Part shown: positions 51,124-58,536 of the stretch, piece after piece
Numbering within the stretch: position 1 is the first letter of the stretch
Layout: the number at the start of each line of letters is the position of its first letter
Source: a virus
Direction: 5' to 3' (one strand)
Virus record (IMG/VR): IMGVR_UViG_3300043464_001630
Coordinates: 62,001 to 126,000 of that record
Length of the DNA stretch: 64,000 nucleotides
Made by a program: the position numbers and the translations under genes
Notes under the pieces: generated by a model
Told to the model about the DNA's origin: nothing
The model's input: the letters and a program-made list of their open reading frames with translations, nothing else
Databases searched by the model: none

Positions 51124-51147
51124 TAAGTAATAAGTTTTTGTTAGAAT
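51120..51147 (+). promoter_or_regulatory. Sigma70-like promoter TTGATA-N16-TAGAAT (extended -10)
   Basis: -35 at 51120-51125 overlaps the gp43 stop; -10 TAGAAT at 51142-51147 preceded by TG; 10 nt to ATG 51158. Confidence 0.65.
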
Positions 51148-51157
51148 AATAACTGAC

Positions 51158-51499
51158 ATGAAAATCACTACATTCATCGATTCAATCGGACGAACTATTA
51201 TTGCTGACGAAGTTAAGACCGAAAATGGTCTCTTGTCTGTAAAGAATCCTGCTATGGTTAATGTTGTTCAAGCCCAAAACGGACAACTACAAGTTCAACT
51301 AATTCCATTATTCTTTGCTGAATTCATTGATCCTACCACACGAAATGAAGGAACAACTTGGCATTATAATACACAAAATATCACACGAGGTTCTGTAACT
51401 TTTGATCAGAAGCTTGTGGAACAATATACACGAGTGTTTAATCCTGCCGCAGCAGCTCCTCCACAAGAAGCTCCAGTAATTAAGCTATTTGAAGATTAG
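51158..51499 (+). CDS. Conserved-looking small protein with acidic C-terminal tip
   Basis: 113 residues. Core IDSIGRTIIADEVKTENGLL then SVKNPAMVNVVQAQNGQLQV and QLIPLFFAEF, a beta-rich small domain I recall from marine phages next to replication genes. It ends with an Ala/Pro linker (NPAAAAPPQEAP) and VIKLFED, similar in style to a clamp- or partner-binding tail (compare gp43 VITLDELFS). Own promoter and own terminator. Function unknown. Confidence 0.6.
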   Translation: MKITTFIDSIGRTIIADEVKTENGLLSVKNPAMVNVVQAQNGQLQVQLIPLFFAEFIDPTTRNEGTTWHYNTQNITRGSVTFDQKLVEQYTRVFNPAAAAPPQEAPVIKLFED

Positions 51500-51518
51500 A
51501 AAATAGTTGAATCCATAA

Positions 51519-51550
51519 AAAGCCACCAACTAAAAATTGGTGGCTTTTTT
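51519..51550 (+). terminator. Rho-independent terminator
   Basis: Stem AAAGCCACCAA / TTGGTGGCTTT, 7-nt loop, T run to 51550. Confidence 0.9.
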
Positions 51551-51553
51551 GTT

Positions 51554-51581
51554 TTGCATTTTCATAATTAACTGTTATTAT
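51554..51581 (+). promoter_or_regulatory. Sigma70-like promoter TTGCAT-N16-TATTAT (uvsX)
   Basis: -35 at 51554-51559 directly after the terminator T run, -10 at 51576-51581, 8 nt to ATG 51590. Confidence 0.5.
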
Positions 51582-51589
51582 AAAATTCC

Positions 51590-52699
51590 ATGGATAAAGA
51601 CATCTTAAAGACATTAGAAATTTTAGAAGAAGGAAACCCGTTCGCTACTTTTTTGAACGAGTCTAGCATGAGTAGGGTTGATACTTGGATTGATACTGGT
51701 TCGTATGTACTCAATGGTATCATGAGCGGAAAGTTAAGAGACGGAGGAGTGCCTATGGGTCGGGTGACCATGTTGTATGGCGAATCACAAACTGGAAAAA
51801 GTCTTTTCATTCAAAAGATTCTAGCAAATGCACAAAAGAAAGGACTCACTGCTGTTATTTTTGACACAGAAAATGCGATTGATGCAGAGAGTGCTGAACG
51901 TCTTGGGCTAGATACAACGAAAGTTAAGTACGTTCCAGTTTTCAATATCGAACAATGTCGAAACAGTATTCATAAGTTCTTAACAGCAGTAAAAGAAAAC
52001 AATCTAGAAGGAAAGTTTATTATTGCTATTGATTCTTTGGGTAACCTACAAAGTTCGATGGAAAATGCACGAATTGAAAAAGATTCTACTTCTGTAGACA
52101 TGGGTACACGTGCCAGAGCAATTAAGTCTTTGATGCAAACTTGCACTCAATTAGCAGCGATTACAAAGACTGGTATTGTGATTACAAATCATATTTACGA
52201 TAATCCCGGCGACATGCATCCTTCTTTAATCAAGACAATGAGCGGAGGAAAGAGTGTTGTATACATGCCAAGTCTTTCTGTTCAGCTTTCTAGGAAGCCA
52301 GTAAAAGAAGATGAAATTAAATCAGAAACTGGTTCTATTGCAGCATTACAAAAGAATTACGTAGGCATTCTACTAAGAGCACTAATTTCGAAGAATCGCT
52401 TTATTAAGCAATATTTACAAGGAGAAATTTATTTGTCTTTCAATACTGGAGTAGATAAGTATTATGGATTATTAGAATTAGCAGTAGGTTTAAATGTTCT
52501 GCAACAGACTGGATCTACTTACGTGTTTAATGGAGAAAAGATTGGATACGCAAAGACATTCATTAATGATTCCTCATTTTGGGAAGAAAAGATCATTCCT
52601 CTCTTAGAAACACGAGTTAAAGAAGAATGGGTATATTCCGCAGCACAACACGCAGAAATTAAGAAAATGGAATTAGAAGCAGAAAACGAAGAAATTTAA
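51590..52699 (+). CDS. uvsX: UvsX recombinase (RecA-like)
   Basis: 369 residues (T4 393). Walker A GESQTGKS at 64-71, AVIFDTENAIDAESAERLGL, FIIAIDSLGNLQSSMENARI (Walker B), ITNHIYDNPGDMHPS with the DNA-binding loop, KTMSGGKSVVYMPSLSVQLS. Forms filaments for strand exchange and recombination-dependent replication. Confidence 0.95.
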   Translation: MDKDILKTLEILEEGNPFATFLNESSMSRVDTWIDTGSYVLNGIMSGKLRDGGVPMGRVTMLYGESQTGKSLFIQKILANAQKKGLTAVIFDTENAIDAESAERLGLDTTKVKYVPVFNIEQCRNSIHKFLTAVKENNLEGKFIIAIDSLGNLQSSMENARIEKDSTSVDMGTRARAIKSLMQTCTQLAAITKTGIVITNHIYDNPGDMHPSLIKTMSGGKSVVYMPSLSVQLSRKPVKEDEIKSETGSIAALQKNYVGILLRALISKNRFIKQYLQGEIYLSFNTGVDKYYGLLELAVGLNVLQQTGSTYVFNGEKIGYAKTFINDSSFWEEKIIPLLETRVKEEWVYSAAQHAEIKKMELEAENEEI

Positions 52700-52701
52700 T
52701 T

Positions 52702-52926
52702 ATGAACACAATCAGTAACATCACATCATTATTGTTCCACGAATTTTCAAAAACTGGAAAGACCGTGGCAATTCATACGGAAAATAACTATCTAGTACTA
52801 AAAGTCGGAGATTCTGATACTAGGATCATGAATTGGGAAGGCATGACTCCTCAGTCTATTTTAGAAATCGCTAAGAGTTTAGTGATTCAAGAAACTTATA
52901 AAGGAAACGTTCTACTGCACGGCTAG
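52702..52926 (+). CDS. Hypothetical small protein downstream of uvsX
   Basis: 74 residues, 2-nt gap after uvsX and before a strong terminator, so co-expressed with UvsX. Mixed alpha/beta: ITSLLFHEFSKTGKTVAIHT, YLVLKVGDSDTRIMNWEGMT. No family recognised. Confidence 0.6.
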   Translation: MNTISNITSLLFHEFSKTGKTVAIHTENNYLVLKVGDSDTRIMNWEGMTPQSILEIAKSLVIQETYKGNVLLHG

Positions 52927-52944
52927 TGAACTAGTCGTATAAAT

Positions 52945-52979
52945 TAAAAAAGCCACCAGTAATTTGGTGGCTTTTTTTT
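52945..52979 (+). terminator. Rho-independent terminator (possibly bidirectional)
   Basis: Stem AGCCACCA / TGGTGGCT, 6-nt loop, A run before and T run after; may also serve the convergent gene at 52998. Confidence 0.9.
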
Positions 52980-52997
52980 GTTTTAAATTTAAATTTT

Positions 52998-53771
52998 TTA
53001 GTAGTTACGGTATTTTTCTTCTTGTTTAAATTTATGCTGGCGAGATTTAATATAATTTTCTTGTAATAGTTTTGTTACTTGTTCTTTTGATAATTTTACG
53101 TTTTCTTTTGCTATTTCTTTCGGATGATATACTTTCTTGATATTATTTTTTGCATATCCAGCATAAAAAGGTGATTGGCGAGTTTCACATCCGCATGTTT
53201 TGACTTCTTCGGCATCTTCTTCCTCTGATTCTTCGTCGTCTGATTCGTATCCTTCTTCGTCTTCGTAGTCGTGTTCTTCGTCTTCTTGTTGTTCGCCAGA
53301 AAATTCCATTTCCAAATCATCATCTTCTGATTTGATAGGAGTAGCATTAATTATTACTGCGGTCGGTGCTGATTCTTCGGTTTCGTCATCGTAAAAATCT
53401 TCGAAATCGTCGTCATCGTCGCTAGAATCTGAAGGAAGTCCGCTATCCATTACATCAGACATTTCACCTTCATCTTCTTGGCGAGAATTAGCAATTCCAT
53501 CTTTTAACTCAGGAATGAATTTATTTCTAGTGATAGATTCTGAATTTGCAATTCTGATGATATCTTCGTCAGTTACTTCGTTGATATCATAATCTTCTCC
53601 TAATTCTTCTCTGAGAGTATCTGCGATTTTACCAACTACATAAGTAGGAGAATTACCAAGAGAAGTTCTTTTAAATAAATTAGCAATTCGTTGCTTTAAT
53701 CCATCTGTATGAAGCAACCCTTCATTTATAATTTCTCTGTTAGCCCATCCTATGCGGTTTAAAATACTCAT
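52998..53771 (-). CDS. Highly acidic late protein, putative internal head protein
   Basis: 257 residues. N-terminus NRIGWANREIINEGLLHTDG has I-N-E/G, a possible gp21 site. Middle (about 105-190) is a long Asp/Glu stretch (SDDDDDFEDFYDDETEE, EDEEHDYEDEEGYESDDEE) followed by CGC and a basic C-terminus. Acidic core proteins are typical of T4-type proheads (gp67/gp68, IPs). Late element 6 nt before ATG. Confidence 0.6.
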   Translation of the reverse strand: MSILNRIGWANREIINEGLLHTDGLKQRIANLFKRTSLGNSPTYVVGKIADTLREELGEDYDINEVTDEDIIRIANSESITRNKFIPELKDGIANSRQEDEGEMSDVMDSGLPSDSSDDDDDFEDFYDDETEESAPTAVIINATPIKSEDDDLEMEFSGEQQEDEEHDYEDEEGYESDDEESEEEDAEEVKTCGCETRQSPFYAGYAKNNIKKVYHPKEIAKENVKLSKEQVTKLLQENYIKSRQHKFKQEEKYRNY

Positions 53772-53777
53772 ATTAAC

Positions 53778-53783
53778 TATTTA
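53778..53783 (-). promoter_or_regulatory. Late promoter element ATAAATA
   Basis: TAAATA, 6 nt (gttaat), ATG at 53771; abuts the -35 of the divergent promoter. Confidence 0.7.
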
Positions 53784-53811
53784 TTGATTTTTTGTTTATT
53801 TCTGTTAGATT
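53784..53811 (+). promoter_or_regulatory. Sigma70-like promoter TTGATT-N16-TAGATT
   Basis: -35 at 53784-53789, extended -10 TGTTAGATT ending 53811, 6 nt to ATG 53818. Confidence 0.65.
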
Positions 53812-53817
53812 ATAAGT

Positions 53818-54501
53818 ATGTTTAAAGTAATATTAGTTTCTTGTACTAGGAAATCAAAAGAAGAAGCACAATCACTTCCATTGTATCGTTCTTATATGAA
53901 CGGATTACATTCTTCTCTTATAAAATTAGATATGGTCTGGGATAATTCAGAGGGTATGCCCACTGTTTATAATAGAAAGTTAGAAGAATACCGAAACAGT
54001 GATGCTGAATTTTTAGTGTTCGTACATGATGACGTTTATATCGATGATCTTAAATTGTACGAAAAGCTAACATTAGCTAAAAACAAGCTAAATTACGATA
54101 TAGTAGGACTAGCTGGTGGATTAAATCCTCGTCTAACAGAATTAGCATTATGGCATATCATGACAGAAAAGAATCAGCAAAGAGGAGAAGTAGCACATCC
54201 AGCAGGTAATCAAGGACAAACCATGACGACTGCGTTTGGGCCTACCCCTTCACGAGTAGCCATTGCTGATGGGCTATTTCTCGCAGCTCATCTACCTTCT
54301 ATTAATAAAACAAAATGGAAGTTTAACGAAAATTATAAATTTCATCATTATGATATAGCTAGTTGTATTGATGCCAATCGACTTAATTTAAAGATCGGTG
54401 TGTATCCGATTCATGTAATACATAGTTCACCGGGATTGTTATCTATACATGATAAGTCGTGGTCAGAAAGCAATTCTAAATTTCTACAAGAATACAGATA
54501 A
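53818..54501 (+). CDS. Glycosyltransferase family 2-like (StrF type)
   Basis: 227 residues. FKVILVSCTRKSKEEAQSLP at the N-terminus, NSEGMPTVYNRKLEEYRNSD, and LVFVHDDVYIDDLKLYEKL with the D-D-x-x-x-D/D metal site, as in StrF-like GT2 proteins; KFHHYDIASCIDANRLNLKI near the end. Early-type promoter. Acceptor unknown. Confidence 0.75.
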   Translation: MFKVILVSCTRKSKEEAQSLPLYRSYMNGLHSSLIKLDMVWDNSEGMPTVYNRKLEEYRNSDAEFLVFVHDDVYIDDLKLYEKLTLAKNKLNYDIVGLAGGLNPRLTELALWHIMTEKNQQRGEVAHPAGNQGQTMTTAFGPTPSRVAIADGLFLAAHLPSINKTKWKFNENYKFHHYDIASCIDANRLNLKIGVYPIHVIHSSPGLLSIHDKSWSESNSKFLQEYR

Positions 54502-54506
54502 TGAAA

Positions 54507-54538
54507 ATGGATTTATTTATTATTATAGATAAATCCAT
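54507..54538. repeat. Intergenic inverted repeat
   Basis: 10-bp perfect arms ATGGATTTAT / ATAAATCCAT with a 12-nt loop between the stop at 54501 and the start at 54541. The right arm contains the TAAATC promoter-like element. Could be a weak terminator or a promoter-overlapping hairpin. Confidence 0.5.
54530..54535 (+). promoter_or_regulatory. Variant late element ATAAATC
   Basis: One mismatch from TAAATA, 5 nt before ATG 54541. Confidence 0.4.
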
Positions 54539-54540
54539 TC

Positions 54541-54930
54541 ATGAGTAATGATTTCGAAGAATCTGAAATTTCAAATGAAAATGTTCATAATTTTCTTTGC
54601 TTTTGTAGTTTAATTTGTTTGATCAATGGTAAGAAATTAAATCTTCCTAATATTTTTTTATTACTTTTGAATAATGATGCGTATAAAGCATTATTAAAAC
54701 ACATGCTAACAATAGACAACGATTTTGATCTATTTAAATTTTTCATTGATTACGAATCTTCTATTTCAAAAAGCAAATATATTTCAAAATATTTAAACTC
54801 GACACAAGGGATAAAAATTAAAAAAGATGTTTACGGATTTCGAAAAAGCGATTTACAACGCGCATCTAAAAGAGTCAAGAAGCGCAAAAAACCAGCCGTA
54901 CAAGCTACGAAAAGACTTCTCAAAAGTTAA
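54541..54930 (+). CDS. Hypothetical protein overlapping the next gene
   Basis: 129 residues. Leu/Asn-rich helical body (NVHNFLCFCSLICLINGKKL) and a very basic C-terminus (DLQRASKRVKKRKKPAVQ). The last 104 nt lie inside the next gene in another frame, where the basic tail is a by-product of that sequence. Unrecognised. Confidence 0.5.
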   Translation: MSNDFEESEISNENVHNFLCFCSLICLINGKKLNLPNIFLLLLNNDAYKALLKHMLTIDNDFDLFKFFIDYESSISKSKYISKYLNSTQGIKIKKDVYGFRKSDLQRASKRVKKRKKPAVQATKRLLKS

Positions 54931-55123
54931 CAGCACGGTAACTCTGTCTTTAAAAAAACTTTCTGATTTCTTCACAAAGCATAAAGAAATCCGTCCGAAC
55001 GATTTCTTCAAAGCTCCGTATTTCGTTTATCCAGAAGGAGAAACGTTCGATTTGAAGTTCTACACAACACAGAAAGCAATATCTGTGTACAAAATCTTCG
55101 CAGAATCTCAAAAACCAAGTTGA
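54827..55123 (+). CDS. Conserved-looking small protein
   Basis: 98 residues. FEKAIYNAHLKESRSAKNQP, YKLRKDFSKVN, DFFKAPYFVYPEGETFDLKF then YTTQKAISVYK look like a compact phage protein; similar unnamed proteins are carried by T4-like phages. It starts inside the preceding gene (different frame) and ends at the gp32 promoter. Confidence 0.6.
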   Translation: MFTDFEKAIYNAHLKESRSAKNQPYKLRKDFSKVNSTVTLSLKKLSDFFTKHKEIRPNDFFKAPYFVYPEGETFDLKFYTTQKAISVYKIFAESQKPS

Positions 55124-55149
55124 CAGAGTCATATTCTCTGCTAATATGG
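55122..55149 (+). promoter_or_regulatory. Strong sigma70 promoter TTGACA-N16-TAATAT (gp32)
   Basis: Consensus -35 at 55122-55127 overlapping the upstream stop, -10 at 55144-55149. Unlike the others it is 78 nt from the ATG, giving gp32 a real leader. Confidence 0.85.
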
Positions 55150-55155
55150 GCGCAT

Positions 55156-55184
55156 CAACAAAGCACACAACGCGGTGTTGATAA
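55156..55184 (+). promoter_or_regulatory. Hairpin in gp32 leader
   Basis: Arms ATCAACA (55156-55162) and TGTTGAT (55178-55184) at the 5' end of the predicted gp32 mRNA, 15-nt loop. T4 gp32 autoregulates through its leader, so this is a candidate control structure. Confidence 0.45.
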
Positions 55185-55227
55185 CAAAAACTAAACTAAA
55201 AATAAATTAACTAACCAACTAATTAAT

Positions 55228-56082
55228 ATGACATACAATCCATCAATGTTTCAATCAATTCGTGACGCAATCGCCAAGAGCGAAACCACAGGAGGAAATC
55301 CGCTTTATAAGGAAATTCTCAAGTTCAAGGTAGGAAACACATACGTTCTTCGTTTGCTTCCTAACATCAATACTCCTCAGAATACTTTCTATCACTTTTA
55401 CACACACGGTTGGAACAGCTTCACCACTGGTCAGTATGTTTCTACACTAAGTCTTCAGACAATCGGTCAGCCAGATCCTATCTCAAAGGAGCGTTATCGT
55501 CTTCTGAAGAATGGTACACTAGAAGAAAAGGCAAAGGCTGAAACTGTGAAGTGGCAAGAACAGTGGTACGTTAATGTCTACGTTGTGGATGATCCAGTAA
55601 ATCCAGAAAACAACGGAACAGTTAAGATCTTCCGATATGGTAAGATGCTCGATAAGATGATCAAGTCTGCTATCGAAGGTGACGATTCTGATGAATTCGG
55701 AGCACGAGTATTTGATCTTTCTCCTAATGGCGTTAACTTCAAGCTCAAGGTAGAAAAGCAAGGCGAATGGACTTCTTACAACAGCAGTCGCTTCACTTCT
55801 CCTGCGGATCTTGGTCTCTCTGAAGAACGGATCGAAGAAATCTACGGCAGTGTTCATGATCTGACTAGTGTTAATCAGATCAAGTCGGAGAGTGAAATTG
55901 TTGAAATGTGGAATACCCATTTCTTGGGAACTTCTACAGTAGAACAGAAGCCATCACTTCCAACTGTTGCTACTACTAACACTGCTCCAGCAGCAGCGAC
56001 CGCCTCTTCAAAAGAACCTCTTAACTCGAAAGAAGAGATTTCAGACGAAATGGTAGAAGAGCTACTGAAGGGTCTCAACTAA
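55228..56082 (+). CDS. 32: Single-stranded DNA-binding protein gp32
   Basis: 284 residues (T4 301). Core LKFKVGNTYVLRLLPNINTP then FYHFYTHGWNSFTTGQYVST, WQEQWYVNVYVVDDPVNPEN, KIFRYGKMLDKMIKSAIEGD, then an Ala/Ser/Pro linker and acidic C-terminal tail (EEISDEMVEELLKGLN) for partner binding. It contains no cysteine, so the zinc site of T4 gp32 is absent. Codon choice is more G+C-rich than neighbours, as expected for an abundant protein. Ends before a strong terminator. Confidence 0.93.
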   Translation: MTYNPSMFQSIRDAIAKSETTGGNPLYKEILKFKVGNTYVLRLLPNINTPQNTFYHFYTHGWNSFTTGQYVSTLSLQTIGQPDPISKERYRLLKNGTLEEKAKAETVKWQEQWYVNVYVVDDPVNPENNGTVKIFRYGKMLDKMIKSAIEGDDSDEFGARVFDLSPNGVNFKLKVEKQGEWTSYNSSRFTSPADLGLSEERIEEIYGSVHDLTSVNQIKSESEIVEMWNTHFLGTSTVEQKPSLPTVATTNTAPAAATASSKEPLNSKEEISDEMVEELLKGLN

Positions 56083-56095
56083 GTTTCGAGAAACC

Positions 56096-56132
56096 TAAAA
56101 AGCCCCAAGTATAGAAAACTTGGGGCTTTTTT
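56096..56132 (+). terminator. Rho-independent terminator after gp32
   Basis: 10-bp stem AGCCCCAAGT / ACTTGGGGCT, 7-nt loop, A run before and T run to 56132. Confidence 0.92.
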
Positions 56133-56151
56133 CTAACTAAAAATAAATTAT

Positions 56152-56619
56152 ATGAACGATAACGAATACGATATCTCACCAGAAGAACTACAGAAAACTT
56201 TGATTGGATTTTTAGGACACACTTACAAAGAAGTGTCTCAATTTGACAGCAGGCTTGTGTCTCCTAATAATACATTGACTCCTAAGAAACAAGAGTTTCA
56301 GAATATAGCCAACAAAGTATTTCAAGAAGCACTAACACCGAATACGGGACAGATTCCAGTTGGAAATGTTCAGCACAATCCCGTACATAGTCAGCATATT
56401 CAACCGAATATTGCACATCAAAATCTCGTACAACCACAAATTCATCAGCAATTACAACACGATCCGAATCAATTAGAATTTTCGTTTGATAACAGTGTTA
56501 CTGCGTTAACAATCGATAAGAAGTTAACTGATATCGAAAACCGTCTTAAAAAGCTAGACATCGCACTATCAAAAGTGTTAGGATTGTTAGATCAAAATGA
56601 TATTACGAATCTTAAATAA
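56152..56619 (+). CDS. Hypothetical protein with Gln/His-rich linker
   Basis: 155 residues. N-terminal helix (PEELQKTLIGFLGHTYKEVS), a low-complexity H/Q/N/P middle (IQPNIAHQNLVQPQIHQQLQ), then LEFSFDN and a coiled-coil C-terminus (KLTDIENRLKKLDIALSKVL). It overlaps the clamp gene by 23 nt. A small replication or transcription adaptor is possible; I could not show a gp33 identity. Confidence 0.55.
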   Translation: MNDNEYDISPEELQKTLIGFLGHTYKEVSQFDSRLVSPNNTLTPKKQEFQNIANKVFQEALTPNTGQIPVGNVQHNPVHSQHIQPNIAHQNLVQPQIHQQLQHDPNQLEFSFDNSVTALTIDKKLTDIENRLKKLDIALSKVLGLLDQNDITNLK

Positions 56620-57337
56620 AACAAACTTTGTTCAGAAGTTTTTAACTCCGATTTCTAGAATTAACGAACTTTGTACTTTAACTGTACAAAAAAATAACAT
56701 CTACAACTTAAACAGAACAGCAGATACAAATTTTAGTTTGTATTCTGTTTGTTCTGATGTGGAAACTGAAGGTGTAGAAGAAAATGTTAATTTAAGTTTT
56801 GCTGATGTTAAAAAGCTCATCAAAGTTTTAGATCTTTTATCAGAAAATTCATTAAATTTAGTCTTAAACAAAAACAATGTAGAATATAGTGACAAAGGAA
56901 CAAAATTCCGTTTTCATCTTATTAGTGATAACATTGTTAAGTCGCCAAATTATAACATTGATAAAATCAATGCACTACAATTTGACACTGAATTTAAGTT
57001 AAATAACACCGTAAATAGTCACTTGATAAAGAGCAGTACATTTATTACAGACAGTAATAAAATTTACATCTCTACTGAAAATGGCTATGTAATGGCAGAA
57101 TTAACTGATAAATCTAAAAACAACATCGACAGTTATTCTGTTAAAATTTCTGATTTTTATGGAGGAGATTCAATTACTAAGCCTATATCTTTTAATTTTG
57201 ATTTGTTTAGGAATCTTTGTTATTTAAAGACTACCGAAGCATCGGTTAGGTTAAATACTAAGATGGGATTTATCGCTTTTGATATCGAAGACGATAAGTA
57301 TAAACTGAAATACACCGCAACTGCATATTCGATATGA
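56597..57337 (+). CDS. 45: Sliding clamp gp45
   Basis: 246 residues (T4 228). NFVQKFLTPISRINELCTLT, VQKNNIYNLNRTADTNFSLY, NLSFADVKKLIKVLDLLSEN and the C-terminal LNTKMGFIAFDIEDDKYKLK follow the gp45 two-domain clamp. It gives processivity to gp43 and, in T4, activates late transcription with gp55/gp33. Overlaps neighbours on both sides. Confidence 0.85.
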   Translation: MILRILNKTNFVQKFLTPISRINELCTLTVQKNNIYNLNRTADTNFSLYSVCSDVETEGVEENVNLSFADVKKLIKVLDLLSENSLNLVLNKNNVEYSDKGTKFRFHLISDNIVKSPNYNIDKINALQFDTEFKLNNTVNSHLIKSSTFITDSNKIYISTENGYVMAELTDKSKNNIDSYSVKISDFYGGDSITKPISFNFDLFRNLCYLKTTEASVRLNTKMGFIAFDIEDDKYKLKYTATAYSI

Positions 57338-57696
57338 TCTTGAACAAAAGACAAAAAAATAAAATAAAAACGCCCGGCTATTTCATTAAACGTCTTAGAG
57401 ATTGTAAGTTTGGTGTGCTTCGTGTATTTCAAAATTACGCAATAATGGATTGCAGAAAATGGACAGTATTAATAGATCCGGGTAATACTTCTATTTTTGT
57501 AACTTGTTATGTTAACAAAGATTTTGATAATCAAATAATGTTTGAATTCAATGATAGTGGAAATTATTTTCCCAAGAATTTTTCTGTGAATACAGAATCA
57601 ATCGAAGTTATTGTACAAACATTAATTGACCGAGGTATTCCAACAATTTCAGAAAACAGTCAATTTTTCAAAGAAAAGGAGAATAATGCAAACTGA
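57334..57696 (+). CDS. Hypothetical protein after gp45
   Basis: 120 residues: TPGYFIKRLRDCKFGVLRVF, YAIMDCRKWTVLIDPGNTSI, FVTCYVNK. It looks like a conserved globular alpha/beta protein, but I do not recognise it. ATG overlaps the gp45 stop (ATGA), so it is translationally coupled; a replication-linked role is inferred from position. Confidence 0.6.
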   Translation: MILNKRQKNKIKTPGYFIKRLRDCKFGVLRVFQNYAIMDCRKWTVLIDPGNTSIFVTCYVNKDFDNQIMFEFNDSGNYFPKNFSVNTESIEVIVQTLIDRGIPTISENSQFFKEKENNAN

Positions 57697-58030
57697 TAGC
57701 GACAACCCAGAACTTCCAAAAAAGAAAAAGACTCCTATTAAGAAGTCTAAAGAAACAAAACCTGTCGTTTCTACTGATCAAATTAAAAAATTACTAAGAG
57801 ATGCATTGATTAAAAATATAGATGATGCTGCAAAGCAAAACGAAATTGAAATAGATGCATTAATTGCTACTATGGAAGAATTTCTAAGATCATTTATTTT
57901 AATTGGATACAACTTAAATAGCGAACCAGTGGTTATTACGAATGCTAGATCACAAATAGATGCTGATGCATTAAACACTGCATTATCTAGATTATTTTTT
58001 AGTATTCATGGAGGACACGGTGGAGTTTAA
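57686..58030 (+). CDS. Hypothetical protein
   Basis: 114 residues from ATG 57686, chosen for the AAGGAG Shine-Dalgarno 4 nt upstream (an ATG at 57626 would overlap by 71 nt). Lys/Pro-rich N-terminus (PELPKKKKTPIKKSKETK) then helices (IKKLLRDALIKNIDDAAKQN). One of few genes here with a clear SD site. Unrecognised. Confidence 0.6.
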   Translation: MQTDSDNPELPKKKKTPIKKSKETKPVVSTDQIKKLLRDALIKNIDDAAKQNEIEIDALIATMEEFLRSFILIGYNLNSEPVVITNARSQIDADALNTALSRLFFSIHGGHGGV

Positions 58031-58033
58031 TTT

Positions 58034-58291
58034 ATGAATCATCCTATTAAACGACATGCATATGCAGTGACTACAGGAGCGTATGTAGGCGAAATAATGG
58101 TTTTTGTTAATAAAAATGAAGACTCATATAATTTCATATCTATACCTAAAAACATCAATAGAAGTATTCCTGTAGGCAAATTTGAAATTGGTCTAGATCA
58201 TTCAATTGTTGAACATGTAGAAGAAATACCAAATGATGTTTATTCTATTTTAGAGAAACAATTTGAATTTAATCAAAATTTAGATAAATAG
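58034..58291 (+). CDS. Hypothetical small protein
   Basis: 85 residues: HAYAVTTGAYVGEIMVFVNK, then SYNFISIPKNINRSIPVGKF. Beta-rich, unrecognised, 3-nt gap after the upstream gene, so part of the gp45 transcript. Its end carries the late element of the next gene. Confidence 0.6.
   Translation: MNHPIKRHAYAVTTGAYVGEIMVFVNKNEDSYNFISIPKNINRSIPVGKFEIGLDHSIVEHVEEIPNDVYSILEKQFEFNQNLDK
58285..58290 (+). promoter_or_regulatory. Late promoter element ATAAATA
   Basis: TAAATA overlapping the previous stop codon, 6 nt (gtattt), ATG at 58297. Confidence 0.65.
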
Positions 58292-58296
58292 TATTT

Positions 58297-58500
58297 ATGG
58301 AAATAGTAAGACCAGTACAAATCACATCACCAATTAGCGGTCAGCCATCAATTCCTAAGATCACTGAACGCCAATATGGCGATAAGATTTACGTAGAAGC
58401 AGTATGGTATGATAATGCTTCTGGTGCCTTTATCAGGAAGGGTGTTGTACGAATTCTTGATGCTACCACCAAAGAAGACATCACTTCCCAATGTAAATAA
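58297..58500 (+). CDS. Small late protein
   Basis: 67 residues, PVQITSPISGQPSIPKITER then VWYDNASGAFIRKGVVRILD. Beta-rich, with a late element 6 nt upstream in a region otherwise early; possibly a small virion protein. Unrecognised. Confidence 0.55.
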   Translation: MEIVRPVQITSPISGQPSIPKITERQYGDKIYVEAVWYDNASGAFIRKGVVRILDATTKEDITSQCK

Positions 58501-58501
58501 G

Positions 58502-58530
58502 TTGATTTTTAGAATCACTTTTGTTAGCAT
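58502..58530 (+). promoter_or_regulatory. Sigma70-like promoter TTGATT-N17-TAGCAT (primase)
   Basis: -35 at 58502-58507, extended -10 TGTTAGCAT ending 58530, 6 nt to GTG 58537. Confidence 0.65.
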
Positions 58531-58536
58531 GGTTAT

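Noticed and set aside
56152-56619. gp33 late co-activator
   Set aside because: Position near gp45 is attractive, but no gp33-like sequence or C-terminal clamp motif could be recognised.
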